Of a stretch of DNA of 64,000 nucleotides, positions 8,081 to 16,311 are shown in pieces. This DNA is from an uncultured Phycisphaerales bacterium. Lineage in GTDB: Bacteria; Planctomycetota; Phycisphaerae; WQYP01. Position 1 is the first letter of the stretch. Every line of letters starts with the position of its first letter. Both the position numbers and the translations under genes were made by a program. The stretch is taken from the NCBI GenBank assembly GCA_903845195.1, contig CAIMWO010000090.1:1-64000 (forward strand), written 5' to 3'. The notes beneath the pieces were generated by a model. The model was not told the DNA's origin. It ran no database searches and worked only from the letters and a program-made list of their open reading frames with translations.

Positions 8081-8710
8081 ATGGAACTCCGCGAAGCACT
8101 GACCCAAATCGCAGAAATTCGCCAGCAGATGGCGCGCGGACAAGTCTTTCGCGGCTATCGGTCGGCGACGACGGCCTGCTCGGGGATCATCGCTGTGTTT
8201 GCGGGACTGATACAGTGGGCGTGCGTGCCCGATCCGGCGGCCGAGCCGAAACGTTTCGTCCTCGTCTGGCTCGGGGCTGCGGTCGTGAGCCTGATCGTGG
8301 TCGCGGCGGAAATGATCATTCGCACGCAACGTTCGCAATCGACTGTCCAGCGGCAGCTTTCCATGCTTGCTGTCGAACAGTTTACGCCCAGCCTGATTGC
8401 CGGGGGGCTGTTGAGTTGGGTCTTCTACGAACACCTACGGGAATCGCTGTGGATGTTGCCCGGATTGTGGATGCTGGTTTTTGCGCTGGGTGTGTTTGCT
8501 TCCGCGCGGTTGCTGCCTCGGCCGGTGTTCATCATTGGCGGCTACTATCTGCTGGTCGGGATTTTGACACTCGTGCTGACTGCCGGGGGCCTGCGCGAGG
8601 GCGGCCCGGCGTGGTCCCTTTCGCCCTGGCTGATGGCTGTGACCTTCGGCATCGGCCAAACCGTCACGGCGGCCATTCTCTACTGGAAGCTGGAGCGTTC
8701 CCATGAGTGA
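8081..8710 (+). CDS. Integral membrane protein paired with a winged-helix regulator
   Basis: 209 residues from the ATG at 8081, with AGGGAG upstream; the longer frame from 7970 includes the palindrome and is not favoured. It has a short N-terminal helix (ELREALTQIAEIRQQMA) and then five or six membrane segments, including VLVWLGAAVVSLIVVAAEMII, WMLVFALGVFASARLL and PVFIIGGYYLLVGILTLVL. Its last 8 bases overlap the regulator gene (ATGAGTGA), a sign of translational coupling. Similar pairs of a membrane protein and a small wHTH protein are common in Planctomycetota and Xanthomonadales (recalled, not searched). The regulator probably controls this pair. The substrate or role is unknown. Confidence 0.7.
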   Translation: MELREALTQIAEIRQQMARGQVFRGYRSATTACSGIIAVFAGLIQWACVPDPAAEPKRFVLVWLGAAVVSLIVVAAEMIIRTQRSQSTVQRQLSMLAVEQFTPSLIAGGLLSWVFYEHLRESLWMLPGLWMLVFALGVFASARLLPRPVFIIGGYYLLVGILTLVLTAGGLREGGPAWSLSPWLMAVTFGIGQTVTAAILYWKLERSHE

Positions 8711-9080
8711 GCTCAAATCCGAAGGACGTTTCGCCTATGAAGGCATCGATCGCGTGATCCACGAAAAGGCACGCCTCAGCATCGTCGCCTCGCTTGCCGC
8801 CCATCCGGACGGCCTTCAATTCAACGACCTCAAGGATCAATGCACCCTCACCGACGGCAACCTCTCACGGCATCTGCAAGTCCTCCAGGAAGCAGGCGTA
8901 GTCGAAGTGAAAAAGAGCTCCAAGAACAACCGGCCGCAGACTTGGTGCAAACTCACCGCCACCGGACGCAAACGCTTCGCGGAATACGTCGCCGCATTGG
9001 AAAAGGTCGTCTCCGATGCGCTGCCGCGCCAGGAATCCACACGTCGCAGCGGCATGCCGCGTGGTCTCTTCCCGGCGTAA
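8703..9080 (+). CDS. Winged helix-turn-helix transcriptional regulator (ArsR/HTH_34-like)
   Basis: 125 residues. The N-terminal DNA-binding domain spans about residues 15-90: helix 1 HEKARLSIVASLAA, helices 2-3 LQFNDLKDQCTLTDGNLSRHLQVLQEAGVV read in segments, then a wing EVKKSSKNNRPQTWCKLTATGR. This is the arrangement of the single-domain HTH_34 / MarR-like regulators. There is no metal-binding Cys cluster of the ArsR type. It overlaps the upstream membrane-protein gene by 8 bp. Two matching 17-bp palindromes, upstream of that gene and right after this one before ispH, are the natural candidates for its operators. Confidence 0.85.
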   Translation: MSELKSEGRFAYEGIDRVIHEKARLSIVASLAAHPDGLQFNDLKDQCTLTDGNLSRHLQVLQEAGVVEVKKSSKNNRPQTWCKLTATGRKRFAEYVAALEKVVSDALPRQESTRRSGMPRGLFPA

Positions 9081-9104
9081 TCCGTTCTCTTTTTTTGTCT
9101 ATTT

Positions 9105-9121
9105 ACTTTGCATTGCAAAGT
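9105..9121. promoter_or_regulatory. Perfect 17-bp palindrome upstream of ispH (putative operator)
   Basis: ACTTTGCA-T-TGCAAAGT is an 8-bp perfect inverted repeat with a 1-base centre, 25 bp before the ispH ATG. It matches the 8000-8016 site in its outer bases. Confidence 0.6.
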
Positions 9122-9146
9122 GTTATCCCAAGCGGAAAGGCATGTC

Positions 9147-10055
9147 ATGAGAGTTCTTCGCGCTACTGACATGGGCATGTGCTTCGGCGTCCGCGATGCC
9201 CTCGCGGCCGCAGAACAGCTTTCTCAACCCACGCAAATCACCATTCACGGCCAGCTTGTGCATAACCCGGTCGTCCTCGAATCGCTTCGGCAGCGCGGTT
9301 TCGTGCTGCACGATGAAACCCACGCCGCACTGCCCCGGACCGCACAAGTTCTCATCACCGCCCACGGCATCAGCGATCGCGAACGCCAGCGCCTCGCCGC
9401 CGCCGGCAAGGAACTCATCGACACCACCTGCCCACTGGTCCGCAAGGCCCACACAGCGGCACTTCAACTGGCCCGCGACGGCTATCACGTGCTGGTCGTC
9501 GGCCAGCGCGAGCACGTGGAAGTCCGCGGACTCACCGGCGACCTCGCATCGTTCGATGTGCTGCAGAAGTTGTCGGATGTGCGGCGCCTCCCGCATCAAA
9601 AGCTCGGCATCCTCGCACAGACCACCACTACCGATGCCGAATTTCACACTTTCTGCCACGCCATAGGGCAACTCAATCCGCAGGCCGAAATCAAAGTCAT
9701 CAACACGATCTGCCAGCCCACCAAGGATCGGCAGGACGCCTTGGCGGACCTGCTGACGCAGGTGGATGTCATGGTCATCGTCGGCGGTCATCAATCGAAC
9801 AACACTCGCAAACTCGCCGCAACGTGCCGCGAGCGAGGCATCCCGGCATATCACGTGGCCGACGCCGACGAACTTCTCCCGGCATGGTTTCGTAGTATGT
9901 CATGTGTAGGCCTGACGGCAGGAACGTCCACGCTGCCCGAGACGATCGAAGCCGTCTATCAACGATTGATTCGAATGTCGGAACTGCAAAAACGATCTGC
10001 GTGGCGGATGCCGGTCCGGGACGAATCAAGTCTGCAAACAAGGAACCAGATATGA
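9147..10055 (+). CDS. ispH: 4-hydroxy-3-methylbut-2-enyl diphosphate reductase
   Basis: A 302-residue [4Fe-4S] enzyme, the last step of the MEP isoprenoid pathway, giving IPP and DMAPP. The three cluster cysteines are visible in GMCFGVRDA near residue 11, TTCPLV near 94 and INTICQPT near 195. The family histidines are in TIHGQLVHNP and ITAHGIS. The ATG at 9147 is chosen for the GGAAAGG box and the family start MRVLRATDMG; a TTG start at 9108 would run through the palindrome. The stop overlaps the next start (ATGA). The operator-like palindrome just upstream suggests control by the neighbouring regulator. Confidence 0.93.
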   Translation: MRVLRATDMGMCFGVRDALAAAEQLSQPTQITIHGQLVHNPVVLESLRQRGFVLHDETHAALPRTAQVLITAHGISDRERQRLAAAGKELIDTTCPLVRKAHTAALQLARDGYHVLVVGQREHVEVRGLTGDLASFDVLQKLSDVRRLPHQKLGILAQTTTTDAEFHTFCHAIGQLNPQAEIKVINTICQPTKDRQDALADLLTQVDVMVIVGGHQSNNTRKLAATCRERGIPAYHVADADELLPAWFRSMSCVGLTAGTSTLPETIEAVYQRLIRMSELQKRSAWRMPVRDESSLQTRNQI

Positions 10056-11566
10056 CAGCGCTGATGAAATCCGTGCGAAGCTGGTGGGGCCTGCTCGTCG
10101 TGTGCGGGATATGCATTGTTCTCGCCGACTGGCTGTTCTATCGGCAATACGTGGGATGGACACTGGGGCTCTATTCGCTGCTCATATTGGGCTTACTCGT
10201 GCTGCGTCGCGGCGTGCGTTCCCAGGCGGGATGGCTGGCCGCGGGGCTGACGCTGCTGCTTGCATTTGCATTGCTCGAAGAGCCAACATTTCTGGGCGTC
10301 CTGATGATGATCGCCGCGCTGGGTTTCGCGGTCATGCTTCGCAACGGCAACTGGTCATCGAGTTTTACGTACTGGATAACGCGGTGGGCGCATTTGCTTG
10401 CCCTGCTGCCGGCACGATTTCTGCTCGACAATTACCTAGCGGCGCGATGGTTTCGCCGCCATCCGGAATCCCGGCCGGCCGTGGAGCGTATGGTCTTTCG
10501 CTGGGTCCTGCCACTGCTGGGCGGATTGGTTTTCGTCGGCCTGTTCACCGCGGCCAACCCGGTCATCGGAAATTGGATGAGCAGCATTTGGGAACGTCTG
10601 GAGCACTGGTTGGAATGGCTTCCGGAATTTCTGCGTCCGGGGCGCATCCTGCTTTGGCTGTTGGTGGGGACAGCGGTTTATGGCGTCTTGCGGCACCAGA
10701 TTTGGAGTCGCCGCAAGGACGCTGGCGTGACCGCCCCACCGGTGCAGAGCGCGGGGATGGTGTCGCACGAACTGGCGATCCGATGCCTGCTGGTATTCAA
10801 CGTGGTGTTCGCGGTGCAATCGCTGCTCGATGTGATCTATCTCTACGGCGGAATGACGCTGCCGAAGGGAATGACCTACGCACACTACGCGCATCGCGGC
10901 GCATATCCGCTGGTGGCCACGGCACTGCTCGCAGGCTTGTTTGTGCTCATGTCGTTTCGCACGGGGGGAGCGGCGCATCGTTCGGTCTGGGCGCGGCGAC
11001 TGGTCTACGCATGGATCGCGCAGAATGTGTTTCTGCTTTTTTCGACCATCTGGCGGCTGGCCATGTATGTGGAAGTCTACTCGCTCTCGCGCTGGCGCGT
11101 CGCGGCGATGATCTGGATCGGCCTGGTCGCTATCGGCTTCGGATGGGTGATCTGGAAGATCCTTTGGCACAAGACGAACGTCTGGCTGCTGCGTGTCAAT
11201 TTCGCGACGCTGGCCAGCGTACTGTATGTGAGTACGTTCGTGAATTTCTCCGGCATGATTGCCGACTTCAACGTGCGCCACTGCAAAGAAGTGGATGGCC
11301 AGGGCGTTCCTTTGGATGCGGCGTATCTCCAAAGCTTGGACGTGGAGGCGTTGCCGGCGCTGACGTGGGTTGAGCCGCGCGTAGCGGATGGAACAAAGCG
11401 GGTGGTCAAGGGTGCCGAGAAGTCGCTGAAGAAGGAATTGGATGAGGAATTGGGCGACTGGCGCGGCTGGACGTTTCGCAGGCAACGGATCGTGGCCGCC
11501 CTGGAATCACCGCAGCCCAATAGTGGGATTGGAACAAGAGCGCTCGCTGAAGTTCAACGACCGTGA
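10052..11566 (+). CDS. DUF4173/DUF4153-like multi-pass membrane protein
   Basis: 504 residues with about ten membrane segments. It starts at the ATG at 10052, overlapping the ispH stop by 4 bases. The central part (YLYGGMTLPKGMTYAHYAHRG followed by AYPLVATALLAGLFVL) and the later WRLAMYVEVYSLSRWRV region match what I recall of the DUF4173 family. The C-terminal region after the last helix is soluble (DAAYLQSLDVEALPALTW) and ends in a charged tail. The biochemical role of the family is unknown. Tight coupling to ispH suggests they are co-transcribed, though no functional link is established. Confidence 0.75.
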   Translation: MTALMKSVRSWWGLLVVCGICIVLADWLFYRQYVGWTLGLYSLLILGLLVLRRGVRSQAGWLAAGLTLLLAFALLEEPTFLGVLMMIAALGFAVMLRNGNWSSSFTYWITRWAHLLALLPARFLLDNYLAARWFRRHPESRPAVERMVFRWVLPLLGGLVFVGLFTAANPVIGNWMSSIWERLEHWLEWLPEFLRPGRILLWLLVGTAVYGVLRHQIWSRRKDAGVTAPPVQSAGMVSHELAIRCLLVFNVVFAVQSLLDVIYLYGGMTLPKGMTYAHYAHRGAYPLVATALLAGLFVLMSFRTGGAAHRSVWARRLVYAWIAQNVFLLFSTIWRLAMYVEVYSLSRWRVAAMIWIGLVAIGFGWVIWKILWHKTNVWLLRVNFATLASVLYVSTFVNFSGMIADFNVRHCKEVDGQGVPLDAAYLQSLDVEALPALTWVEPRVADGTKRVVKGAEKSLKKELDEELGDWRGWTFRRQRIVAALESPQPNSGIGTRALAEVQRP

Positions 11567-11652
11567 TGGGGCTTTCGGAAGGGCGAGGTGGACAATGAAA
11601 GATAGCACTCCGTGGCCCGGAAGAAGCCCCCTGTTCGGCCGAAAAATGCCGC

Positions 11653-12657
11653 TTACTTGGCGGTAAGCTCTTTCAGATACGCATCAACCTTTTCCCCCGT
11701 CGGAGTCTTGGGGTACTTGGCGGTGATCTTTTTGCAGAACCCAATGACATCGTTCTTCTGGGCGAGTGTCGCGCGTTGGAGTGCCGCGTCCAATTGGGCG
11801 TACATCTTGCGTGCTTCCAGTTCATCCTTGACTGCGGGGTCAGCAGTCAGTTTCTTCAGTGGCGCCTCGACGGACTTGGCCAGATCATCCTTCGGGAAGC
11901 AGGCCGTGATGCGCGTGTATAGATCGTAGGCATGGATCGGATTCTTCTCGGTCTCGGTATCCGCCAATTCCTTCCACTTTTGCCCCTCGGCTTTCATGAC
12001 GTCGTAGAGTTTGCCGGCGGATTCGGCGAGAGGCTTCTTGGCGCTACTGGTCCGAAGGGGTGCCAGAGCCTTCATTCCGGCTTCGTACTGGTTCCATTCC
12101 AGCAGATCCAACACCTTGCTGAGGCCGGGATCGTAATCCGCCTTCTTGAACGTCCACTGCGCGTTCTCCAGCCCCCGCTTCATCGCCGATTCCGAGGCCT
12201 CCAATCCGACCACCTTGCCGTCCGGAGCAATCACCTTGAACTGGGTGATGTTGCTGAGTGAAATGCTTTCGCCGTAACGCTTTTCCATCACGCTGAACGG
12301 GTCGGCGAACGTCGGCATCACCAGGCGGGTTCCCTGAATGTAATCCATCACCGACGGCAGGGCCTCATGGGCGCCCACTGCGATGAACTTCACAGGCTGA
12401 TCCTTGTATTTTTCCACGAGCTTATTGCGTTCCGGAATCGTGCCCCGGCATTTGGGACATGCCGTTTCATAGAAGAAGAGGACCAGTACTTTGCCTTTGA
12501 AGTCGGAGACGCGATAGTGATTGCCATCAGAAAACGCGCCCAGCGGAAAATCCGGGGCGCCTTGCCCAAAGTTGGACGCCGTTAAGGCGGCCAGGGGAAG
12601 CAGGGATAGTGCGAAAGCAACGACGATAGGCCCGAGATAACCTTTGCGAATGCTCAT
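11653..12657 (-). CDS. Exported thioredoxin-fold (redoxin/TlpA-like) protein
   Basis: 334 residues. An N-terminal signal peptide (GPIVVAFALSLLPLAALTAS) is followed by a thioredoxin-fold domain (about 35-175) of the AhpC/TSA-redoxin type, with the active-site pair in YETACPKCRGT and the typical PDFPLGAFSDG opening. The C-terminal half is Lys/Ala-rich, helical and possibly TPR-like. It is likely a periplasmic thiol-disulfide protein. The ATG at 12657 has GAGGA upstream. It is convergent with the DUF4173 gene and divergent from rpoN, 339 bp away. Confidence 0.8.
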   Translation of the reverse strand: MSIRKGYLGPIVVAFALSLLPLAALTASNFGQGAPDFPLGAFSDGNHYRVSDFKGKVLVLFFYETACPKCRGTIPERNKLVEKYKDQPVKFIAVGAHEALPSVMDYIQGTRLVMPTFADPFSVMEKRYGESISLSNITQFKVIAPDGKVVGLEASESAMKRGLENAQWTFKKADYDPGLSKVLDLLEWNQYEAGMKALAPLRTSSAKKPLAESAGKLYDVMKAEGQKWKELADTETEKNPIHAYDLYTRITACFPKDDLAKSVEAPLKKLTADPAVKDELEARKMYAQLDAALQRATLAQKNDVIGFCKKITAKYPKTPTGEKVDAYLKELTAK

Positions 12658-12996
12658 GTGTGCGTCCTCATCGAAGTTCAGAATGAAAAATGCCGACGGA
12701 ATTGTTCAACTGTATATACAGCAGTGTCCCGGGTTGGGCAACGATGCCTACAATCCACTGAACTGCGGAGCGAAGTCATCATCTTCTGAATCGAAGCCGC
12801 CATTATTTGATATTCACAAAAACGATTCATGGCATTTCGCCGATGATTTGCTCATGATGAAGACGCATAGGACACTTCAAGATCGATTGCCAAGGCACCA
12901 TGGGCTCGTTATGTTATACTTGTTAAGTGATTTGGCACGCCAGTTGCATAGACCGGCGGCCATGCGACAGTTCATGATTGTAAATTACAGGCGGAC
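12658..12996. other. Divergent intergenic region between redoxin gene and rpoN
   Basis: Holds a 12-bp palindrome CTGTATATACAG (12710-12721) on the redoxin side and a sigma-54 promoter (12932-12948) on the rpoN side. No gene is seen in it. Confidence 0.7.
12932..12948 (+). promoter_or_regulatory. Sigma-54 (-24/-12) promoter of rpoN
   Basis: TTGGCACG-CCAG-TTGCA is a full match to the sigma-54 consensus (GG and GC dinucleotides 10 bases apart), about 48 bp upstream of the rpoN ATG on the same strand. It implies that RpoN transcribes its own gene. Confidence 0.8.
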
Positions 12997-14481
12997 ATGA
13001 GGTTAGACGCATCACAACACATGCGCATGGAACAGCGAATGAAGCTGGCTCCGCGCATGATTCAGTCGATGGAGATCCTCCAGCTACCCTTGATGGCGCT
13101 GGAAGAGCGCATCGAGCAGGAACTTGCTGCAAACCCGGTGCTGGAAAAGAAAGAATCGGACTACGACGTTCCAGACACGACCGCCGTGGCGGGGATTCCG
13201 CAGGAGGCCGTCACCCCGCCTGAATCCGCCGCCACGGATCCCACCAAACCCGACGTTTCAGATCGCGAGATCGAGCAATACCTGAAAGACCAATCGGATT
13301 GGTCTTCCATGAATACCGGCACACGTTCCCGCGGTGGCGGGGAACGCGACGCCAAGATGGACGCCATGGCCAATACCGCCGCTCGCGGCGTCAGCCTGCA
13401 GGAAGAACTGCAAACCCAGTGGGACCTCATTGAGACCGAACCCAAGACCCACCGCGCCGGGTATATCCTGATCGATTGGGTCAGCGATGACGGGTACCTC
13501 CGCGAGCCGCTCGAAAAAATCGCCGCGGATCTACCGCCTGAACTCACGATCAAAGACCTGCAGGACGCCCTGCCGGTGATGCAGTCGCGGCTGGAGCCCG
13601 TCGGGATTTGTGCCTGCAACGTCCAGCAATGCCTGCTTCTTCAGATCGACGCATGGGAGCGTGACAAGGGCGATGACCTGACTGTGCCGCGAGCCCTGGT
13701 GCAGACCTACCTGCATGATTTGGAAATGAACCGACTACCGCAGATCGCCAAGAAGACCGGGTTCACGATGGAGCAGATCAACCAGGGTCGCGAATTTCTC
13801 AAGCATCTGAATGCCCGGCCGGGAACGCTGCTGGGCGATTCGCGGGTGCCGCGGGTCTCACCGGATGCCATCGTCGAGCGCGATGATGAGACCGGCGAAT
13901 ACTCGGCCCGGCTCACCGACGAACATTCGCCGCGGCTTTATATCAACGAGATCTACAAGCGGATGGCCAAGAACAAGACCGTCGATGGCAAAACCCGCGA
14001 GTTCATCGCCAATAACATCCGCAACGCCCGCTGGCTCATTGAATCCATCGAACAACGCCGCAACACGCTGCTGCGAGTTCTCAAGGTGGTGGTGGAAGCG
14101 CAGAAGGAATTCCTCGATCACGGACCGCAGTTCATGCGGCCGCTGCCGATGATCGGCGTGGCCGACCAACTCGGCATTCACGTCGGCACCGTCAGTCGCG
14201 CCGTGGCCGAAAAATACATCCAATCTCCCCGCGGCATTTTTCCGCTCCGCATGTTCTTCACCGGCGGCACCGAAAACGCCGACGGCGAGGCCATGAGCTG
14301 GGACGCCATCAAGGCGAAGCTCGGCGAGATCATCCTCGTCGAAGACAAGGGCAACCCGCTCAGCGACGACGAAATCGTCGACAAACTCAAGGAACAGGGG
14401 ATCGATTTGGCGCGCCGGACGGTCGCCAAGTACCGCAAAATCGCAGGCATTCCCCCCGCCCGTCGCCGAAAAACGTTCTGA
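12997..14481 (+). CDS. rpoN: RNA polymerase sigma-54 factor
   Basis: A 494-residue sigma factor that directs RNA polymerase to -24/-12 promoters and needs an AAA+ activator. Region I is Gln- and Leu-rich (MAPRMIQSMEILQLPLMALEER in segments, with EQELAANPVLE), a variable acidic region II follows, and then the core-binding region. The HTH VADQLGIHVGTVSRAV and the RpoN box ARRTVAKYRKIAGIP lie near residue 470. The RpoN box is intact. A perfect -24/-12 promoter precedes the gene. A likely partner activator is the Fis-type AAA+ regulator at 43194-44672, although genomes usually have many. Confidence 0.96.
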   Translation: MRLDASQHMRMEQRMKLAPRMIQSMEILQLPLMALEERIEQELAANPVLEKKESDYDVPDTTAVAGIPQEAVTPPESAATDPTKPDVSDREIEQYLKDQSDWSSMNTGTRSRGGGERDAKMDAMANTAARGVSLQEELQTQWDLIETEPKTHRAGYILIDWVSDDGYLREPLEKIAADLPPELTIKDLQDALPVMQSRLEPVGICACNVQQCLLLQIDAWERDKGDDLTVPRALVQTYLHDLEMNRLPQIAKKTGFTMEQINQGREFLKHLNARPGTLLGDSRVPRVSPDAIVERDDETGEYSARLTDEHSPRLYINEIYKRMAKNKTVDGKTREFIANNIRNARWLIESIEQRRNTLLRVLKVVVEAQKEFLDHGPQFMRPLPMIGVADQLGIHVGTVSRAVAEKYIQSPRGIFPLRMFFTGGTENADGEAMSWDAIKAKLGEIILVEDKGNPLSDDEIVDKLKEQGIDLARRTVAKYRKIAGIPPARRRKTF

Positions 14482-14507
14482 TCACATACCGGCAGCATCA
14501 TTAACCG

Positions 14508-15380
14508 TCAGGCGTGCGGAAGCAGCGTCATCTGCTCGCGCAGACGATAGCGCCGCGGGGTGGTGCCGTGATGTTTCTTGAACAGCAGGTAGAAATAGGC
14601 CAGGTTATCCAGCCCGCAATCCAAGGCGATGTCCATGATGGGGCGATTGGTCATGCGCAATTGCCCGCCCGCGTGATCCATGCGGATTTCATTGACCAGG
14701 TCCGTGGTCGTTTTCCCCAGATGACGGCGAATCATCCGATTGACATGTTCCGGCGTCTTTTCCGCCAGCTTGGCCAGACCTGCCGGGCCGGCGCGTAGGT
14801 TCGCGACTTCCACCATCAGCCGCAGAGCCGTGCCGAGCCATGCGGGCAGAATGTCATATTCGCGTTTGGTTCCTTCCGGGCGCGTGACCAAGCGTAATAC
14901 ATCCAGCAGGAATCCTTCCAACTCTAGACGCGAAGGCTGGGCGGTCGACGCACGATCGGCCCAGTGGCTGAGGCGTTCCTGGGCCACGGCGGGCAGCGCA
15001 AAGGTTGCAGGCAGTTTACCGGCGCTCCACGGCCAAGAATCCGGGCCTGGGAAATAGCGATCATGGAGAAACGCCAACACACGCGAGTCAAACGCCACGT
15101 TGACGAGCACCAGGTCTTGCTTGTTGGCGCCGGCCAGGCCGTGGTAGTCCTTTTCCCGCATGAGCACGACATCGCCGACGCGCAGGGGAATGCGCTGGCC
15201 ATTGACGTAATGAAAACCCGGCCCACGTTCCACCCAAAACAGTTCCGAAAAACCGATGTGCGTGTGCAACGCCGGACTGCGGCTGGGGCGGCATCGGGCC
15301 CGCGCGATGTGCATCCATTGGCCGCGGTGGATGAAGGTGGAGATGCGTAGCTTGGTAATCGTTCGCATATGGTAGATCAT
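14508..15380 (-). CDS. AraC-family regulator with cupin sensor domain
   Basis: 290 residues. The N-terminal cupin-like ligand-binding half shows HTHIGFSELFWVERG and RVGDVVLMREKDYHGL. The C-terminal double helix-turn-helix has LAKLAEKTPEHVNRMIRRH and MDIALDCGLDNLAYFYLLFKKHHGTTPRRYR, the second AraC helix. It is divergent from a PhyH-like gene 89 bp away, which it probably controls. No clear RBS decides between starts at 15380 and 15368. The same regulator/PhyH arrangement recurs at 34380/35304. Confidence 0.85.
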   Translation of the reverse strand: MIYHMRTITKLRISTFIHRGQWMHIARARCRPSRSPALHTHIGFSELFWVERGPGFHYVNGQRIPLRVGDVVLMREKDYHGLAGANKQDLVLVNVAFDSRVLAFLHDRYFPGPDSWPWSAGKLPATFALPAVAQERLSHWADRASTAQPSRLELEGFLLDVLRLVTRPEGTKREYDILPAWLGTALRLMVEVANLRAGPAGLAKLAEKTPEHVNRMIRRHLGKTTTDLVNEIRMDHAGGQLRMTNRPIMDIALDCGLDNLAYFYLLFKKHHGTTPRRYRLREQMTLLPHA

Positions 15381-15468
15381 TTAAACATAGTTTTATAGTC
15401 CATGTAAAGGAAGAAACATCGTTATGGCGGAGATATATTTGGAGAAGCTGTTTTGCAAAGGAGCCCAA

Positions 15469-16275
15469 ATGCCAGCACGTCTTACGGAATCGCAAGTGGC
15501 CTTCTATCGGAAGGAAGGCTATCTGATCCTGAATGAACCAGTATTTCCGCAGCCGCGGTTTGATGCGCTCAAGGCGCGGTTCGAGGGATTGCTGCACGAG
15601 TGGACGGCCAAAGGCGTCAGCCGTTCGCCGGAGCATATGGATGTGCCTCATTTCTGGGATCCGGCACTTTTCGGCTGGCTGCTGGATGATTCGGTGCTGG
15701 ATATTGTGGAATCGATCATCGGGCCGGACATCGCGCTGTGGTCCAGCCATTTCATATGCAAGCCGGCGGCGGTCGGCAAGCGTGTGCCGTGGCACGAGGA
15801 TTCGGCGTACTGGAAGGGCCGCATCGACCCGATGGAGGTTGTGACGATCTGGCTGGCGGTCGATCCGTCGACGCCGGCGAACGGGAATATGCAGGTGGTT
15901 CCGCGCACGCATCACAACGGATTTTCGCAGTATGAGGACGTGGCCAATCCCGAGAAGCACGTTTTCTCGACGGAGATCAAGGCGAGTGAGTTTGATGCCA
16001 CGACCGCAGTGGACTGTACCCTTCAACCGAATCAGTGCTCGTTGCACGATGGGCGGTTGATTCATGGGTCGGCGGCCAACACGGGCACAATGCGGCGCTG
16101 CGGTTATACGATGCGGTACATGCCGACGACGGTGAAGCATTTCAGCCAGAATGATGCCTTTGAAATTTACCTGGCGCGTGGGAAGGATCGTGCGGGCAAC
16201 CGGTATGGCGATCCTACCAAGGCGAACCGGGCCTGGATCGACGCGCATCCGGATGGGCAACCGGCAGGACATTGA
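15469..16275 (+). CDS. Phytanoyl-CoA dioxygenase (PhyH)-family Fe(II)/2-oxoglutarate oxygenase
   Basis: 268 residues from the ATG at 15469, favoured over 15424 by the AAAGGAG box. A double-stranded beta-helix oxygenase with the iron triad HEDSAYW (His-x-Glu/Asp type, with D) and a distal His in HDGRLIHGSAAN; Arg for 2-oxoglutarate is likely in RRCGYTMRY. The opening LTESQVAFYRKEGYLILNEPVF is the usual PhyH start. The substrate is unknown; planctomycetes carry many paralogues. It is followed 36 bp later by a URO-D-like gene, probably in one operon under the divergent AraC regulator. Confidence 0.88.
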   Translation: MPARLTESQVAFYRKEGYLILNEPVFPQPRFDALKARFEGLLHEWTAKGVSRSPEHMDVPHFWDPALFGWLLDDSVLDIVESIIGPDIALWSSHFICKPAAVGKRVPWHEDSAYWKGRIDPMEVVTIWLAVDPSTPANGNMQVVPRTHHNGFSQYEDVANPEKHVFSTEIKASEFDATTAVDCTLQPNQCSLHDGRLIHGSAANTGTMRRCGYTMRYMPTTVKHFSQNDAFEIYLARGKDRAGNRYGDPTKANRAWIDAHPDGQPAGH

Positions 16276-16311
16276 CGTAAGATAAGCATTTTCCGCAACA
16301 GGAGTTCCCCG

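Noticed and set aside
12710-12721. LexA-like palindrome CTGTATATACAG
   Set aside because: The half sites are only 4 bases apart, whereas the E. coli LexA box has 8; other LexA types do not match, and no SOS gene is adjacent.
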